Source: Nitrospirota bacterium | GTDB taxonomy: Bacteria; Nitrospirota; Thermodesulfovibrionia; Thermodesulfovibrionales; Dissulfurispiraceae | Length of the DNA: 15,783 nucleotides | Reading direction: 5' to 3' | Assembly: GCA_013349595.1 (NCBI GenBank) | Contig: DUZI01000009.1 | Coordinates: 1-15,783, forward strand | In this document: in pieces, positions 1 to 8,036 of the stretch | Layout of the letters: every line of letters begins with the position of its first letter | Numbering within the stretch: position 1 is the first letter of the stretch | The notes under the pieces: generated by a model | The model's database searches: none | What the model was told of the DNA's origin: nothing | Seen by the model: only the letters and a program-made list of their open reading frames with translations | Program-made: the position numbers and the translations under genes

Positions 1-2187
1 GTTCCACCTGATTGGTGCTATGTCTTCAATTTCAAAGACCCTGATTCTCCTATTGCCATTTCACTACAGGCAGGCAAAGCAACCATATTTCAAAAGGATA
101 TGGATGAACTTATCAAAATGCTTCGTTATGAAATACCAAAGGTCTTTGACTCAAAAGATTATGAAAAACAAAGGGGTAAGCTCATAGAACAATTCCATAA
201 AAGGCAGAAGGAGTTATTTGTTGACATTGAGGCAAAGACACAAGAGAATAAATTTTCTATCAGGAAAGGGCAAGCCTCTTTGATAATAGTCCCTGTCAAA
301 GACGATGGTGAACCTATGACAGAAGAGGATTTTAATGCCCTTCCTATTGAGCAAAAACAGGTGATAGAAAAGACAGGTCGCTCACTTCAAGAGGAACTTG
401 ACGATGTCTTAAGGGCTGTCAGAATAGAAGAAAGGAAGTTAAAGGAGTCTTTTGTAGCACTTGACAAGGAGATTGTAATTAACGCAACTGGTTATCTCTT
501 TGATGCCCTCTTTGATAAATACAGAGACAATGAAAAGATTACTCATTATCTCAAGGATTTCATGGATGATGTGCTCAACCATATTGATGATTTTAAGCCT
601 ATTGAAGAACAACAACAAACTCCTTTTCCATTTATGAAAAGACATGAGACAAACCTAATCAGATACAATGTAAATGTCATTGTTAACAATAGTAGTCTTC
701 AAGGGGCTCCAGTAGTCTTTGAGAGCAATCCAACCTATCCAAACCTTTGTGGCAGGATTGAGCATAAATTTCAATATGGTATGGCTATTACAGACTATAC
801 GATGATAAAGGCAGGGGCACTTCACAGGGCAAATGGCGGATACCTTGTGATAAATGCCCTTGAGACCCTAAAAAATCTATTCTCCTACGATGCACTAAAA
901 AGGGCTTTAAAGAACAAGGAAATAAAGATTGAAGATGCCTGGGAACAGTACAGACTTGTAAGCACCTCTACACTCAGACCTGAACCAATACCACTTTCAG
1001 TAAAGGTAATCTTCGTTGGTAGCATCTATCTATATTATCTACTTTATAACTATGATGAGGATTTTAGGGAACTCTTCAAGGTCAAGGCAGACTTTGATAG
1101 CACAATGGCAAGAAATGAAGAGACTATGAATCTCTATGCTGCTTTTACAGCAAGCTGTCAACAAGAGGAAGCCATGAAACCCCTTGATAGGGCTGCCGTA
1201 TGCAGGCTTATTGAGGCAGGCTCAAGGCTTGCAAATCATAAGTTTAAACTATCAACACGATTTAGTGAGATAGTAGATATAATAAGAGAGGCAAATTACA
1301 AGGCAACTGTTGAAGGAGTCGAATACATCACAGGCAAACACATCACAGAAAGTATCAAAGAAAAGATTTATCGCTCAAATAGGATTGAAGAGAAAATACA
1401 GGAACTTATTGAAGAAGATACCATAATTATTGACTCTACAAGTATGAAAGTAGGACAGATTAACGGTCTTGCAATCTTGGATTTAGGCGATTACTCCTTT
1501 GGAAAGCCTGCAAGGATTACTGTTAATACCTATCCTGGCAAGGCAGGTATTGTCAACATTGAAAGAGAGATTAAGATGTCTGGCAAGATTCACAATAAGG
1601 CAATTATGATATTAACAAGTTATATTGGGAGCAGATTTGTTTTAGATAAACCTTTAAGTTTAAGTGCCTATATTACCTTTGAACAACTCTACGACATGAT
1701 TGAGGGAGATAGTGCAACCTGTGCAGAATTATATGCGCTCCTTAGTAGTATTTCAAGGATACCCCTTAAGCAATCGATTGCAGTTACGGGTTCAATGGAT
1801 CAAAATGGTGAGGTTCAACCAGTTGGCGGTATTAATGAAAAGATAGAGGGTTTTTGGGCTCTGTGTAAGGCAAGAGGACTTGATGGCAGTCATGGTGTTA
1901 TTATCCCCTCAAGGAATATAAAACACCTTATGCTCAATGATGATGTCCTTGAGTCAGTAAGTAATGGTTTATTCACTATATACGCTATTGACAAGGTTGA
2001 AGAAGGGCTTGAAATCCTTACAGGGACAAAAGCTGGTGAGATGCTTGCAGACGGTAACTATGAGGAAAACTCTCTTAATTACCTAGTGATGAAAAGGCTT
2101 TATGAATATTCGGCAAGATTTGAAAAGTCAAAGGAAAAAACTAATGACAATGGACAAAATAGAGGAACTAACAAAGAGACTGATTGA
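1..2187 (+). CDS. Lon-family AAA protease (LonB-like), 5' end cut by window
   Basis: This is an ATP-dependent Lon-like serine protease of the AAA_32/Lon_C type (COG1067 style). The reading frame is open from base 1, and the residues before Met at 100 (VPPDWCYVFNFKDPDSP) match the conserved N-terminal part of the family, so the ATG at 100 is internal and the true start lies left of the window; roughly 75-80 residues seem to be missing. Counting from the Met at 100, the middle part (about 190-400) is the AAA region, and the C-terminal proteolytic domain carries the Ser-Lys dyad: Ser538 in GDSATCAE and Lys581 in GGINEKIEGF, 43 residues apart as in classical Lon. It probably degrades damaged or regulatory proteins in the cytoplasm. 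Its 3' end overlaps the next gene by 44 bp, implying co-transcription. The family call is firm; the substrate is unknown. Confidence 0.93.
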   Translation, partial: VPPDWCYVFNFKDPDSPIAISLQAGKATIFQKDMDELIKMLRYEIPKVFDSKDYEKQRGKLIEQFHKRQKELFVDIEAKTQENKFSIRKGQASLIIVPVKDDGEPMTEEDFNALPIEQKQVIEKTGRSLQEELDDVLRAVRIEERKLKESFVALDKEIVINATGYLFDALFDKYRDNEKITHYLKDFMDDVLNHIDDFKPIEEQQQTPFPFMKRHETNLIRYNVNVIVNNSSLQGAPVVFESNPTYPNLCGRIEHKFQYGMAITDYTMIKAGALHRANGGYLVINALETLKNLFSYDALKRALKNKEIKIEDAWEQYRLVSTSTLRPEPIPLSVKVIFVGSIYLYYLLYNYDEDFRELFKVKADFDSTMARNEETMNLYAAFTASCQQEEAMKPLDRAAVCRLIEAGSRLANHKFKLSTRFSEIVDIIREANYKATVEGVEYITGKHITESIKEKIYRSNRIEEKIQELIEEDTIIIDSTSMKVGQINGLAILDLGDYSFGKPARITVNTYPGKAGIVNIEREIKMSGKIHNKAIMILTSYIGSRFVLDKPLSLSAYITFEQLYDMIEGDSATCAELYALLSSISRIPLKQSIAVTGSMDQNGEVQPVGGINEKIEGFWALCKARGLDGSHGVIIPSRNIKHLMLNDDVLESVSNGLFTIYAIDKVEEGLEILTGTKAGEMLADGNYEENSLNYLVMKRLYEYSARFEKSKEKTNDNGQNRGTNKETD
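2131..2135 (+). promoter_or_regulatory. Ribosome binding site deciding the start of the MazG-like gene
   Basis: AAGGA lies 8 nt before the ATG at 2144, inside the end of the protease gene. It favours 2144 over the upstream ATG at 2102, which would add 14 residues unlike the family N-terminus, and over the ATG at 2150. Confidence 0.55.
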
Positions 2188-2500
2188 TTTTAGAAGGCAA
2201 AGAGACTGGGAGCAATTTCATAAACCCAAAGACCTTGCCATATCTCTCTGTCTTGAAGCTGCTGAATTACTTGAGCACTTTCAATGGAAATCAGATAAAG
2301 AGGTAATGGATTATGTTAATTCAGAAGCATTAAATAAAATTCAGCAAGAGGTTGCAGATATTGCCATATACTTACTGTTAATCTGCAAGGATTTAAAAAT
2401 TGACCTTTATGAAGCAGTATCAAAAAAAATAACCAAAAATGAGATGCGATACCCTGTTGAAAAATCAAAGGGTAGGTCTGACAAATACAACAAGCTTTGA
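2144..2500 (+). CDS. MazG-like nucleotide pyrophosphohydrolase (dCTPase/RS21-C6 type)
   Basis: This 118-residue all-alpha protein belongs to the MazG-like NTP pyrophosphohydrolases, closest in style to the RS21-C6/DCTPP1 group that hydrolyses dCTP and modified dCTP to the monophosphate plus PPi. The N-terminal motif FRRQRDWEQFHKPKDLA is typical of that group. The Mg-binding EAAELLE motif gives Glu38 and Glu41, and the second acidic motif QQEVADIA gives Glu69 and Asp72. An upstream in-frame ATG at 2102 exists, but 2144 is preferred because of the AAGGA at 2131 and the family length. The gene overlaps the protease by 44 bp, and its stop TGA shares one base with the next ATG (TGATG), pointing to translational coupling. 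It probably cleans the nucleotide pool; exact substrate preference cannot be read from the sequence. Confidence 0.88.
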   Translation: MTMDKIEELTKRLIDFRRQRDWEQFHKPKDLAISLCLEAAELLEHFQWKSDKEVMDYVNSEALNKIQQEVADIAIYLLLICKDLKIDLYEAVSKKITKNEMRYPVEKSKGRSDKYNKL

Positions 2501-4518
2501 TGGAAGACCTTCATAAGATACTGAACGAATCCCAATACGAGGCAGTCACCACCTTACAAGGACCTATCCTTGTCATTGCTGGTGCTGGTAGTGGTAAGAC
2601 AAGGGTCATTGAATACCGTTCGTTGAATCTTATTACAAAGGGTATTCATCCATCCTCAATCTTGTTACTTACCTTTACTCGCAGGGCATCACAGGAGATG
2701 ATTACAAGGGCATCAAGACACGACCCTCGTTGTAAGGACATTGATGGCGGCACCTTTCATTCCTTTGCTTACAGGATGCTAAAGCGATATTCAAAGGCAA
2801 TAGGATTTAAACAGGACTTAATTGTCCTTGATGAATCAGACTCAAAGGAGGCTATCCATCGTTGTGCCAATGCGCTTAATTTATACAACAAGGACAAAAG
2901 ATTTCCCAAAAAAGACACCCTAAAGACTATAATCAGCATGTCTATTAACAAGTCATCACCAATAAGCGAGATCATCAAAAGAGAGTATCCACATTTTACA
3001 GAATATATTGAAGACATCAAAAGGCTTGCAGTAGCCTATGGGGAATATAAGATAAAGAGGGCATACATTGATTACGATGATATGCTTATATATCTAAAAG
3101 CAATGCTTGAAGATCAAGGATTGAGACAAGCAATTACAAGACCTTATAAATATGTGATGATTGATGAGTATCAAGACACAAATGCCCTTCAAGGTGCTAT
3201 TTCAATCCTTCTTGCAGGTAAGACAGGCAATATTATGGTTGTTGGTGATGATGCCCAGAGTATTTATGGCTTTAGGGGGGCTAATCATAAAAATATAATG
3301 GACTTTCCAAGTTTTTTTGAAAATTGTAAGATTATAAGGCTTGAACTAAATTACAGGAGCTATCAAAGGATACTTGATTGCGCAAATGCACTACTTAATA
3401 CGATGGATAATAAGTATCAAAAGTGTCTTCATTCTGTTAAAGACAATATAGGCGTAAGACCTAATCTTTATTTCTTCAAAAACACCTATGAAGAGGCTGA
3501 ATGGATAGCTGACTTTATAAAAGACTCACTTGCTGATGGTGTACCTTTACATCATCATGCAGTCCTTTGCAGGAGTATGTATTTGACCATTCCATTACAA
3601 GCAGAGTTAAGCAAGAGAAACATACCCTATGAGACTTATGGTGGCATAAAGTTTTACGAAACTGCCCATGTAAAAGACATCCTTTCATACCTAAAGATTA
3701 AAGTAAATATCCATGATGAGATTGCCTGGCATAGGATACTTATGCTTCTTGAAGGGATAGGCACAAAGACCGTAGAGAGGCTTACTACTTATATTTCAGA
3801 GCAATCATCTATTGATAATGTGATAAAAGTATTAGCAAGTCATTCAAAGAATTCGAAAAAGGCTCATTCATTAAATAGCCTCATTAAGGTGCTTGAAAAT
3901 GCCTTTCAGATAAATAAAAATGATGTAGGTGCAATCTTTGACATATTCTTTGAGTATTATAAACCACTTATGAAAAATAAGTATGACGATTGGCACATCA
4001 GGATAAATGACCTTGAGACCCTTCGTCAGGTTGCAAGCAGATATAAAGACCTCGAAGATATGTTAGCTGATTTTGCCATTGAGCCACCTGAAAGGTCAGT
4101 TTATGCCCAAGAACCAGAGACAAAGGATGAAGACAGACCGCTCTGTATCAGTACTATTCATTCTTCAAAGGGTCTTGAATGGGACACAGTAATAATTATG
4201 GGGGTCATTGATGGTATTATACCTATCAGCTTTTGCCTTGATAATGAAGAGGAGATTGAAGAAGAAAAGAGGCTTCTTTATGTAGCAATAACAAGGGCAA
4301 AAAAGAGACTATCTTTGACCTTGCATCACGAGGGGAAAAGAGGCGGAATTATGCAGTTTAACAAACTCTCAAGATTTCTAACACCACCTGCGGTTCACTC
4401 AAGCCTTGATGTTAGTTTATCAAACAAAGAATATGACAATAAAACTTTTTCTCAAACTCAAATACCTACCTGTAGCTCTGACCTACTGAAGAAAATCTTT
4501 GAATATTACAGAAACTAA
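2500..4518 (+). CDS. UvrD/PcrA-like SF1A DNA helicase
   Basis: This 672-residue ATP-dependent 3'-5' DNA helicase of the UvrD/Rep/PcrA class shows the family motifs in order: Q motif (LNESQYEAV, near residue 10), Walker A GAGSGKT (28-34), Ia LTFTRRASQEM, Ib GGTFHSF, Walker B DEYQD (222-226), III VGDDAQSIYGFRGA, IV LELNYRS, V STIHSSKGLEWD and VI YVAITRAKKRL with the arginine finger at about 599. It is somewhat shorter than typical UvrD or PcrA (about 720) and ends soon after motif VI without the usual long C-terminal tail. The ATG at 2500 overlaps the preceding stop; a TTG at 2497 is an alternative adding one residue. It likely unwinds DNA in repair or replication restart. Whether it is the main UvrD/PcrA of the cell or a paralogue cannot be decided here. 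Confidence 0.92.
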   Translation: MEDLHKILNESQYEAVTTLQGPILVIAGAGSGKTRVIEYRSLNLITKGIHPSSILLLTFTRRASQEMITRASRHDPRCKDIDGGTFHSFAYRMLKRYSKAIGFKQDLIVLDESDSKEAIHRCANALNLYNKDKRFPKKDTLKTIISMSINKSSPISEIIKREYPHFTEYIEDIKRLAVAYGEYKIKRAYIDYDDMLIYLKAMLEDQGLRQAITRPYKYVMIDEYQDTNALQGAISILLAGKTGNIMVVGDDAQSIYGFRGANHKNIMDFPSFFENCKIIRLELNYRSYQRILDCANALLNTMDNKYQKCLHSVKDNIGVRPNLYFFKNTYEEAEWIADFIKDSLADGVPLHHHAVLCRSMYLTIPLQAELSKRNIPYETYGGIKFYETAHVKDILSYLKIKVNIHDEIAWHRILMLLEGIGTKTVERLTTYISEQSSIDNVIKVLASHSKNSKKAHSLNSLIKVLENAFQINKNDVGAIFDIFFEYYKPLMKNKYDDWHIRINDLETLRQVASRYKDLEDMLADFAIEPPERSVYAQEPETKDEDRPLCISTIHSSKGLEWDTVIIMGVIDGIIPISFCLDNEEEIEEEKRLLYVAITRAKKRLSLTLHHEGKRGGIMQFNKLSRFLTPPAVHSSLDVSLSNKEYDNKTFSQTQIPTCSSDLLKKIFEYYRN

Positions 4519-4600
4519 CGGATTCTTGAAGGACTAAACTTATCATGGCAGGGAGTTTATAAAGTTACTAATTATTCTTACAATATTAGCTTTTTAGAGG
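4519..4600. other. Convergent intergenic junction, no clear terminator
   Basis: This is the 82-bp gap where the rightward protease-pyrophosphohydrolase-helicase operon meets the leftward hemL-SurA-like operon tail to tail. It is AT-rich, but I see no convincing GC stem followed by a T run on either strand. Confidence 0.5.
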
Positions 4601-5110
4601 TTATTTCTTAATAGTAATACCCCAATTGGTATTGCTTCTTAGCAATTCAAGATGCTCTTTAAGTCTCTTATTGGTCTCTTTCTCAATTAAGTAAGCTTCT
4701 ATCTTATCCTTAACATTTGTTAAGACATCTCCTTTAAACTGTTCTTTATTTTTATCATAGAATTGTTGGACCTCTTCATCTCTTACAAAAATAAGGGACT
4801 TAATCTTAATATCAACATATTCATCTATTATACTACTTATATCTTTTGTGTTTTTATTTATGGCAAAACTATCAAGTTTCATTTTGCTGGCTTCTTTTAG
4901 CAGCAAAAGACGATTTATGATTATATTCATTACCTCTTCTTTGGAAATTTCTGGTGATATAATGCTCATTTTTTTGTAGGCATCATCTAACTCTGTTAAG
5001 GTAATTGCCTCATCTTCTACAAAGGCAACAATGCTCTCAATAACTGTGCTGCAACTATTTGTTGGGAAGGACAATAATAAGAAAAAAATGATTAGCGATT
5101 TTCTAATCAT
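4601..5110 (-). CDS. Short periplasmic SurA N-terminal-domain-like protein without PPIase domain
   Basis: This is a 169-residue exported protein. Residues 1 to about 20 form a signal peptide (basic MIRKS, then a hydrophobic run IIFFLLLSF). The mature part begins with VIESIVAFVEDEAITLTELD, the characteristic opening of SurA/PpiD-type outer-membrane chaperones, followed by a helix with NRLLLLKEASK. The C-terminal stretch (EVQQFYDKNKEQFKG, then VKDKIEAYLIEKETNKRL) resembles the helix that normally follows the parvulin domain. No parvulin prolyl isomerase domain is present, so it would be a chaperone-only form; full SurA is above 400 residues. A Cys at residue 20 follows TNS, a poor lipobox, so type I cleavage is more likely. 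It lies 14 bp downstream of hemL in the same direction, without a good ribosome binding site, suggesting coupling. Confidence 0.72.
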   Translation of the reverse strand: MIRKSLIIFFLLLSFPTNSCSTVIESIVAFVEDEAITLTELDDAYKKMSIISPEISKEEVMNIIINRLLLLKEASKMKLDSFAINKNTKDISSIIDEYVDIKIKSLIFVRDEEVQQFYDKNKEQFKGDVLTNVKDKIEAYLIEKETNKRLKEHLELLRSNTNWGITIKK

Positions 5111-5124
5111 AAAAGATAAGCAGA

Positions 5125-6411
5125 TTACTTAATTCTTTTCAGACTATTATAGACAGCTGTCTTTGTCTTCTTGATATCTTCTGTGGAGTGAGATAGTGAT
5201 ATAAAACCCGCTTCAAATTGAGATGGGGCAATATAAACACCCCTTGACAGCAATTCTTTAAAGAAAAGTGAAAAGATTTTTGTGTCAGAAGACTTTGCAG
5301 TCTCATAATCAACTACATCAATTTCTGTAAAATAGGTGCAAAACATAGTCCCTGCCCTATAAAATCTTGTCTTTACACCAACTTTTTCACAAGCCTCTTT
5401 TAGTGATTGTTCCAATAGATTGGCTTTGTTTTCTAAAGAGATGTAAGTTTCTTTTTTTGATAACTCCTTTAATGTAGCAATCCCTGCAGACATGGCTATT
5501 GGATTTCCAGATAGTGTCCCCGCCTGATATACAGGCCCTTCAGGTGCAACCATAGACATAATCTCTTTTTTACCACCATAGGCACCCACAGGTAGCCCGC
5601 CACCAATTACCTTGCCAAGACATGTAATATCTGGCTTAATTTTATAAAAAGCCTGTGCACCACCATATGAAACCCTGAACCCAGTCATCACCTCATCAAA
5701 GATAAGGACAATTCCATACCTTTCAGTCTCTTCACGCAGAATTTGAAGAAAACCATCAATAGGTAATATACAACCCATATTACCTATTACAGGCTCAACA
5801 ATAACCGCAGAGATTTCTTTGTAGTTGTTTTTTACCACTTCTTTAAATAATTTTATGTTGTTAAAGGGTAAAGTGATAGTATTTATCGCATAATCTTTAG
5901 GAACACCAGGGCTGTCAGGTACACCAAAAGTAGTAGCGCCCGAACCTGCTTTTACCAAGAGACCATCTGCATGACCATGATAGGAGCCTTCAAACTTTAT
6001 GATCTTATCTCTTTTAGTAAAACCTCTTGCAACCCTTATGGCACTCATAGTTGCCTCTGTGCCAGAGTTGACCATTCTGATCTTTTCTATTGATGGAAAG
6101 GCTTTTTGAATTAATTGGGCTAGCTCAATCTCCTTTGATGTAGGTGCACCAAAACTAGTTCCTTTTGATGCTGATTCTTTTATTGCTTTAACAATCTGTG
6201 GATGAGCATGACCCAATATCATTGGACCCCATGAAAGGACATAGTCTATGTATGAATTACCATCTACATCAAAAATCTTTGAACCCTTTGCTTTTTCAAT
6301 AAATAAAGGATTACCACCAACAGCCCTAAAAGCCCTAACTGGGCTATTTACCCCACCTGGAATTAGTTTGTTAGCTTTTTTAAAGAGGCTTATTGATCTT
6401 TGATTTTTCAT
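5125..6411 (-). CDS. hemL: Glutamate-1-semialdehyde 2,1-aminomutase
   Basis: This PLP enzyme converts glutamate-1-semialdehyde to 5-aminolevulinate, the second dedicated step of the C5 haem pathway. The 428 residues match the usual family length (about 427). Diagnostic stretches are NKLIPGGVNSPVRAF near the N-terminus, MVNSGTEATMSAIRVARG (cofactor phosphate binding), SYHGHADGLLVKAGSG, LIFDEVMTGFRV and LGKVIGGGLPVGAYGG, in which Lys267 is the expected Schiff-base lysine. It starts at ATG 6411, preceded by a good promoter-like sequence very close by and no obvious Shine-Dalgarno. The upstream gap to gspF is filled by two copies of the intergenic repeat, so it probably begins its own transcription unit with the SurA-like gene downstream. 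The identification is secure. Confidence 0.97.
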   Translation of the reverse strand: MKNQRSISLFKKANKLIPGGVNSPVRAFRAVGGNPLFIEKAKGSKIFDVDGNSYIDYVLSWGPMILGHAHPQIVKAIKESASKGTSFGAPTSKEIELAQLIQKAFPSIEKIRMVNSGTEATMSAIRVARGFTKRDKIIKFEGSYHGHADGLLVKAGSGATTFGVPDSPGVPKDYAINTITLPFNNIKLFKEVVKNNYKEISAVIVEPVIGNMGCILPIDGFLQILREETERYGIVLIFDEVMTGFRVSYGGAQAFYKIKPDITCLGKVIGGGLPVGAYGGKKEIMSMVAPEGPVYQAGTLSGNPIAMSAGIATLKELSKKETYISLENKANLLEQSLKEACEKVGVKTRFYRAGTMFCTYFTEIDVVDYETAKSSDTKIFSLFFKELLSRGVYIAPSQFEAGFISLSHSTEDIKKTKTAVYNSLKRIK

Positions 6412-6422
6412 AAGTTCTGTAG

Positions 6423-6450
6423 ACTATCACAAAGCTTATTTTTTTGTCAA
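6423..6450 (-). promoter_or_regulatory. Candidate sigma-70-type promoter of hemL
   Basis: On the minus strand a perfect TTGACA (6445-6450) is followed after 16 bp by GATAGT (6423-6428, 4 of 6 to TATAAT), with a TG two bases upstream of the -10 as in extended -10 promoters. The start point would fall about 6415, only a few bases before the hemL ATG, giving an almost leaderless mRNA. It is a pattern match only. Confidence 0.4.
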
Positions 6451-6472
6451 AAAAGGCATGTTTACCTTAAAA

Positions 6473-6679
6473 TAGCGCTTAGTAAGGGCTGTTTCAGGAT
6501 TTTTATAATCGACAAGTTTTATTTATAATTTTGATTTATACATTTAAAACAATGCCTTATGACAAAGCCCCCCCTAGGAACTTTTTTTATAAGGTGTCGT
6601 ATAAAAATCCTTCACCAGCCCTTCCTCTCTTACTTGCTGATTTTATTAAGCTTTTTAGTTCTATTGCCGATTTTGGGAA
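6473..6679 (+). repeat. Intergenic inverted-arm repeat, copy A (subfamily 1, complete)
   Basis: This is a complete unit. The left arm has AGGGCTG (6485-6491), AGGATTTTTATA (6496-6507) and CGACA (6510-6514). The right arm is its reverse complement: TGTCG (6595-6599), TATAAAAATCCT (6600-6611) and CAGCCCT (6616-6622). The arms pair over 24 positions, broken by one 4-nt mismatch and a 2-nt bulge, around an AT-rich centre of about 80 bp. Outside the arms, TAGCGCTTA on the left and about 50 bp ending TTTTGGGAA on the right are shared with other copies, so the unit exceeds the inverted part. It has no coding potential. It abuts copy B with a period of 207 bp and sits between gspF and hemL. Confidence 0.88.
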
Positions 6680-6844
6680 TAGCGCTTAGTAAGGGCTGTT
6701 TCAGGATTTTTATAATCGACAAATTTTATTTATAATTTTGATTTATACATTTAAAACAATGCCTTATGACAAAGCCCTACAAACTTTTTTTATAAGGTGT
6801 CGTATAAAAATCCCTCACCAGCCCTTACTCTCGCTATTGTTGGG
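6680..6844 (+). repeat. Intergenic inverted-arm repeat, copy B (subfamily 1, right flank shortened)
   Basis: It follows copy A directly and in the same orientation. The arms run from AAGGGCTG at 6691 to CAGCCCTT ending at 6826, and the centre matches copy A apart from a small deletion after GACAAAGCCC. The right-hand extension seen in copies A, C and E is reduced to a remnant (CTCGCTATTGTTGGG), apparently by internal deletion. It ends 17 bp from the gspF stop codon. Confidence 0.85.
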
Positions 6845-6860
6845 TGTTTATAAAGCTCCA

Positions 6861-8036
6861 CTACTTAATTAATTGGTTCATCTGAAATAGGGGTAAAAGT
6901 ATTGACAACACGATTACACACACAATTATTCCCATGATTACAATGATTGATGGCTCAAGGATTGCAATCAATCGTGTGATTTTTTTATTGAAATCTTCTT
7001 CGTAAATGTCAGCAGTCCTGTTGAGGGTATCAAAAAGTCTCCCTGTCTTTTCACCTGTAGAGACTAATTGAATGAATATAGGTGGGAATCCCTTTAATGA
7101 AGAAGCCAAAGAATTGCCCTCTGATATTAGGGTCTCTGCCTGTTCAATCCTTTTTTGAAACTCTCTGTTGCCTGTTGAGCCAGAGGCATATTTCAGGGCA
7201 GTGAGGGCAGAAGCCCCACCTTCAAGGAGAAATGCCAATGTCCTTGCAAACCGCGTGTAGTAAAGGCTTTGGATAATACCTCCAGGTAGTTTTAATAAAA
7301 ACCTATCAACCATTTCTCGTCGGACAAAGATTATCCTTTCTAAGACAAAGACGATTGCGATGAGGAAAAGAAACAAAAGCCACCAATAATCTGCTATAAA
7401 AGAGCTTATTGAAATCAATATCTTTGTCATTATTGGGAGGGCAGTCTTAGTGTCCTTGAATATACGAGTTATCTTTGGCATTACAAATATGAATATAAAA
7501 CTCAAGACTGCACTGCTGATGAAAAGCATAAAGACGGGATAAACAAGGGCATTTTTGACCCTTGCCTTTAGGGATGCTTGTGATTCAAGGTACTCTGCCA
7601 ATCTTTTGAGTACTCTATCAAGGGAGGAACTTTGTTCCCCAGCCTTGACCATAGTTATGTAAAAGTCAGGAAATATTTCTTTAAAGCTTTCAAGGCTACT
7701 ATGAAGGGAAGCGCCAGAGGAAATGCCCTCTTTGATAGAAATGATAAGTTCTCTCTCAGAGCCACTAAATTCTGCAGAAAGACTGCTTAAGGCATCTGTG
7801 AGAGATACGCCTGAGTCAAGGAGTATGGAGAGATTTCTTGTAAATATAGGTAAGAAAGATGCCTTTGAAATCTTTTTTACAGCTTTACCATGGGTGAGTT
7901 TTTGCTCCTCAATCTTTTCTGCAAAGAGACCTTGTGATTTAATCTTAACAACTGCCTCGTTGAAACCAGTAGCTTCTATGGTCCCTTCGGTAGCAGTTCC
8001 ATTAATCTTATAGCCTTTGTATCTATAAACAGGCAT
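6861..8036 (-). CDS. gspF: Type II secretion inner-membrane platform protein GspF
   Basis: This 391-residue polytopic inner-membrane protein anchors the secretion ATPase and the pseudopilus assembly machinery. It opens with the family signature MPVYRYKGYKINGTATEGTIEA and has the two duplicated T2SSF domains (about 65-190 and 265-385), each containing an FxRxLxxLLxxG-type helix (FTRNLSILLDSGVSL; YTRFARTLAFLLEGGASAL). Hydrophobic segments lie near 168-190, 215-237 and 362-385. Its ATG directly follows the TAG stop of gspE (TAGATG), so translation is coupled. It is the last gsp gene present; the space after its stop holds repeats B and A and then hemL, not gspG. Related pilus proteins (PilC/MshG) share the fold, but the gspC and gspD neighbours settle the assignment. 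Confidence 0.95.
   Translation of the reverse strand: MPVYRYKGYKINGTATEGTIEATGFNEAVVKIKSQGLFAEKIEEQKLTHGKAVKKISKASFLPIFTRNLSILLDSGVSLTDALSSLSAEFSGSERELIISIKEGISSGASLHSSLESFKEIFPDFYITMVKAGEQSSSLDRVLKRLAEYLESQASLKARVKNALVYPVFMLFISSAVLSFIFIFVMPKITRIFKDTKTALPIMTKILISISSFIADYWWLLFLFLIAIVFVLERIIFVRREMVDRFLLKLPGGIIQSLYYTRFARTLAFLLEGGASALTALKYASGSTGNREFQKRIEQAETLISEGNSLASSLKGFPPIFIQLVSTGEKTGRLFDTLNRTADIYEEDFNKKITRLIAILEPSIIVIMGIIVCVIVLSILLPLFQMNQLIK

Noticed and set aside
4519..4600. Bidirectional intrinsic terminator between the converging operons
   Set aside because: No stem of reasonable length and GC content followed by a T run could be found.
5048..5110. Lipoprotein signal in the SurA-like protein
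   Set aside because: The residues before the Cys (T-N-S) do not fit the usual L-[AST]-[GAS]-C pattern; an ordinary signal peptide is more likely.
6473..6844. Remnant of a full insertion sequence with transposase
   Set aside because: The centre between the arms is about 80 bp with no open frame resembling a transposase on either strand.
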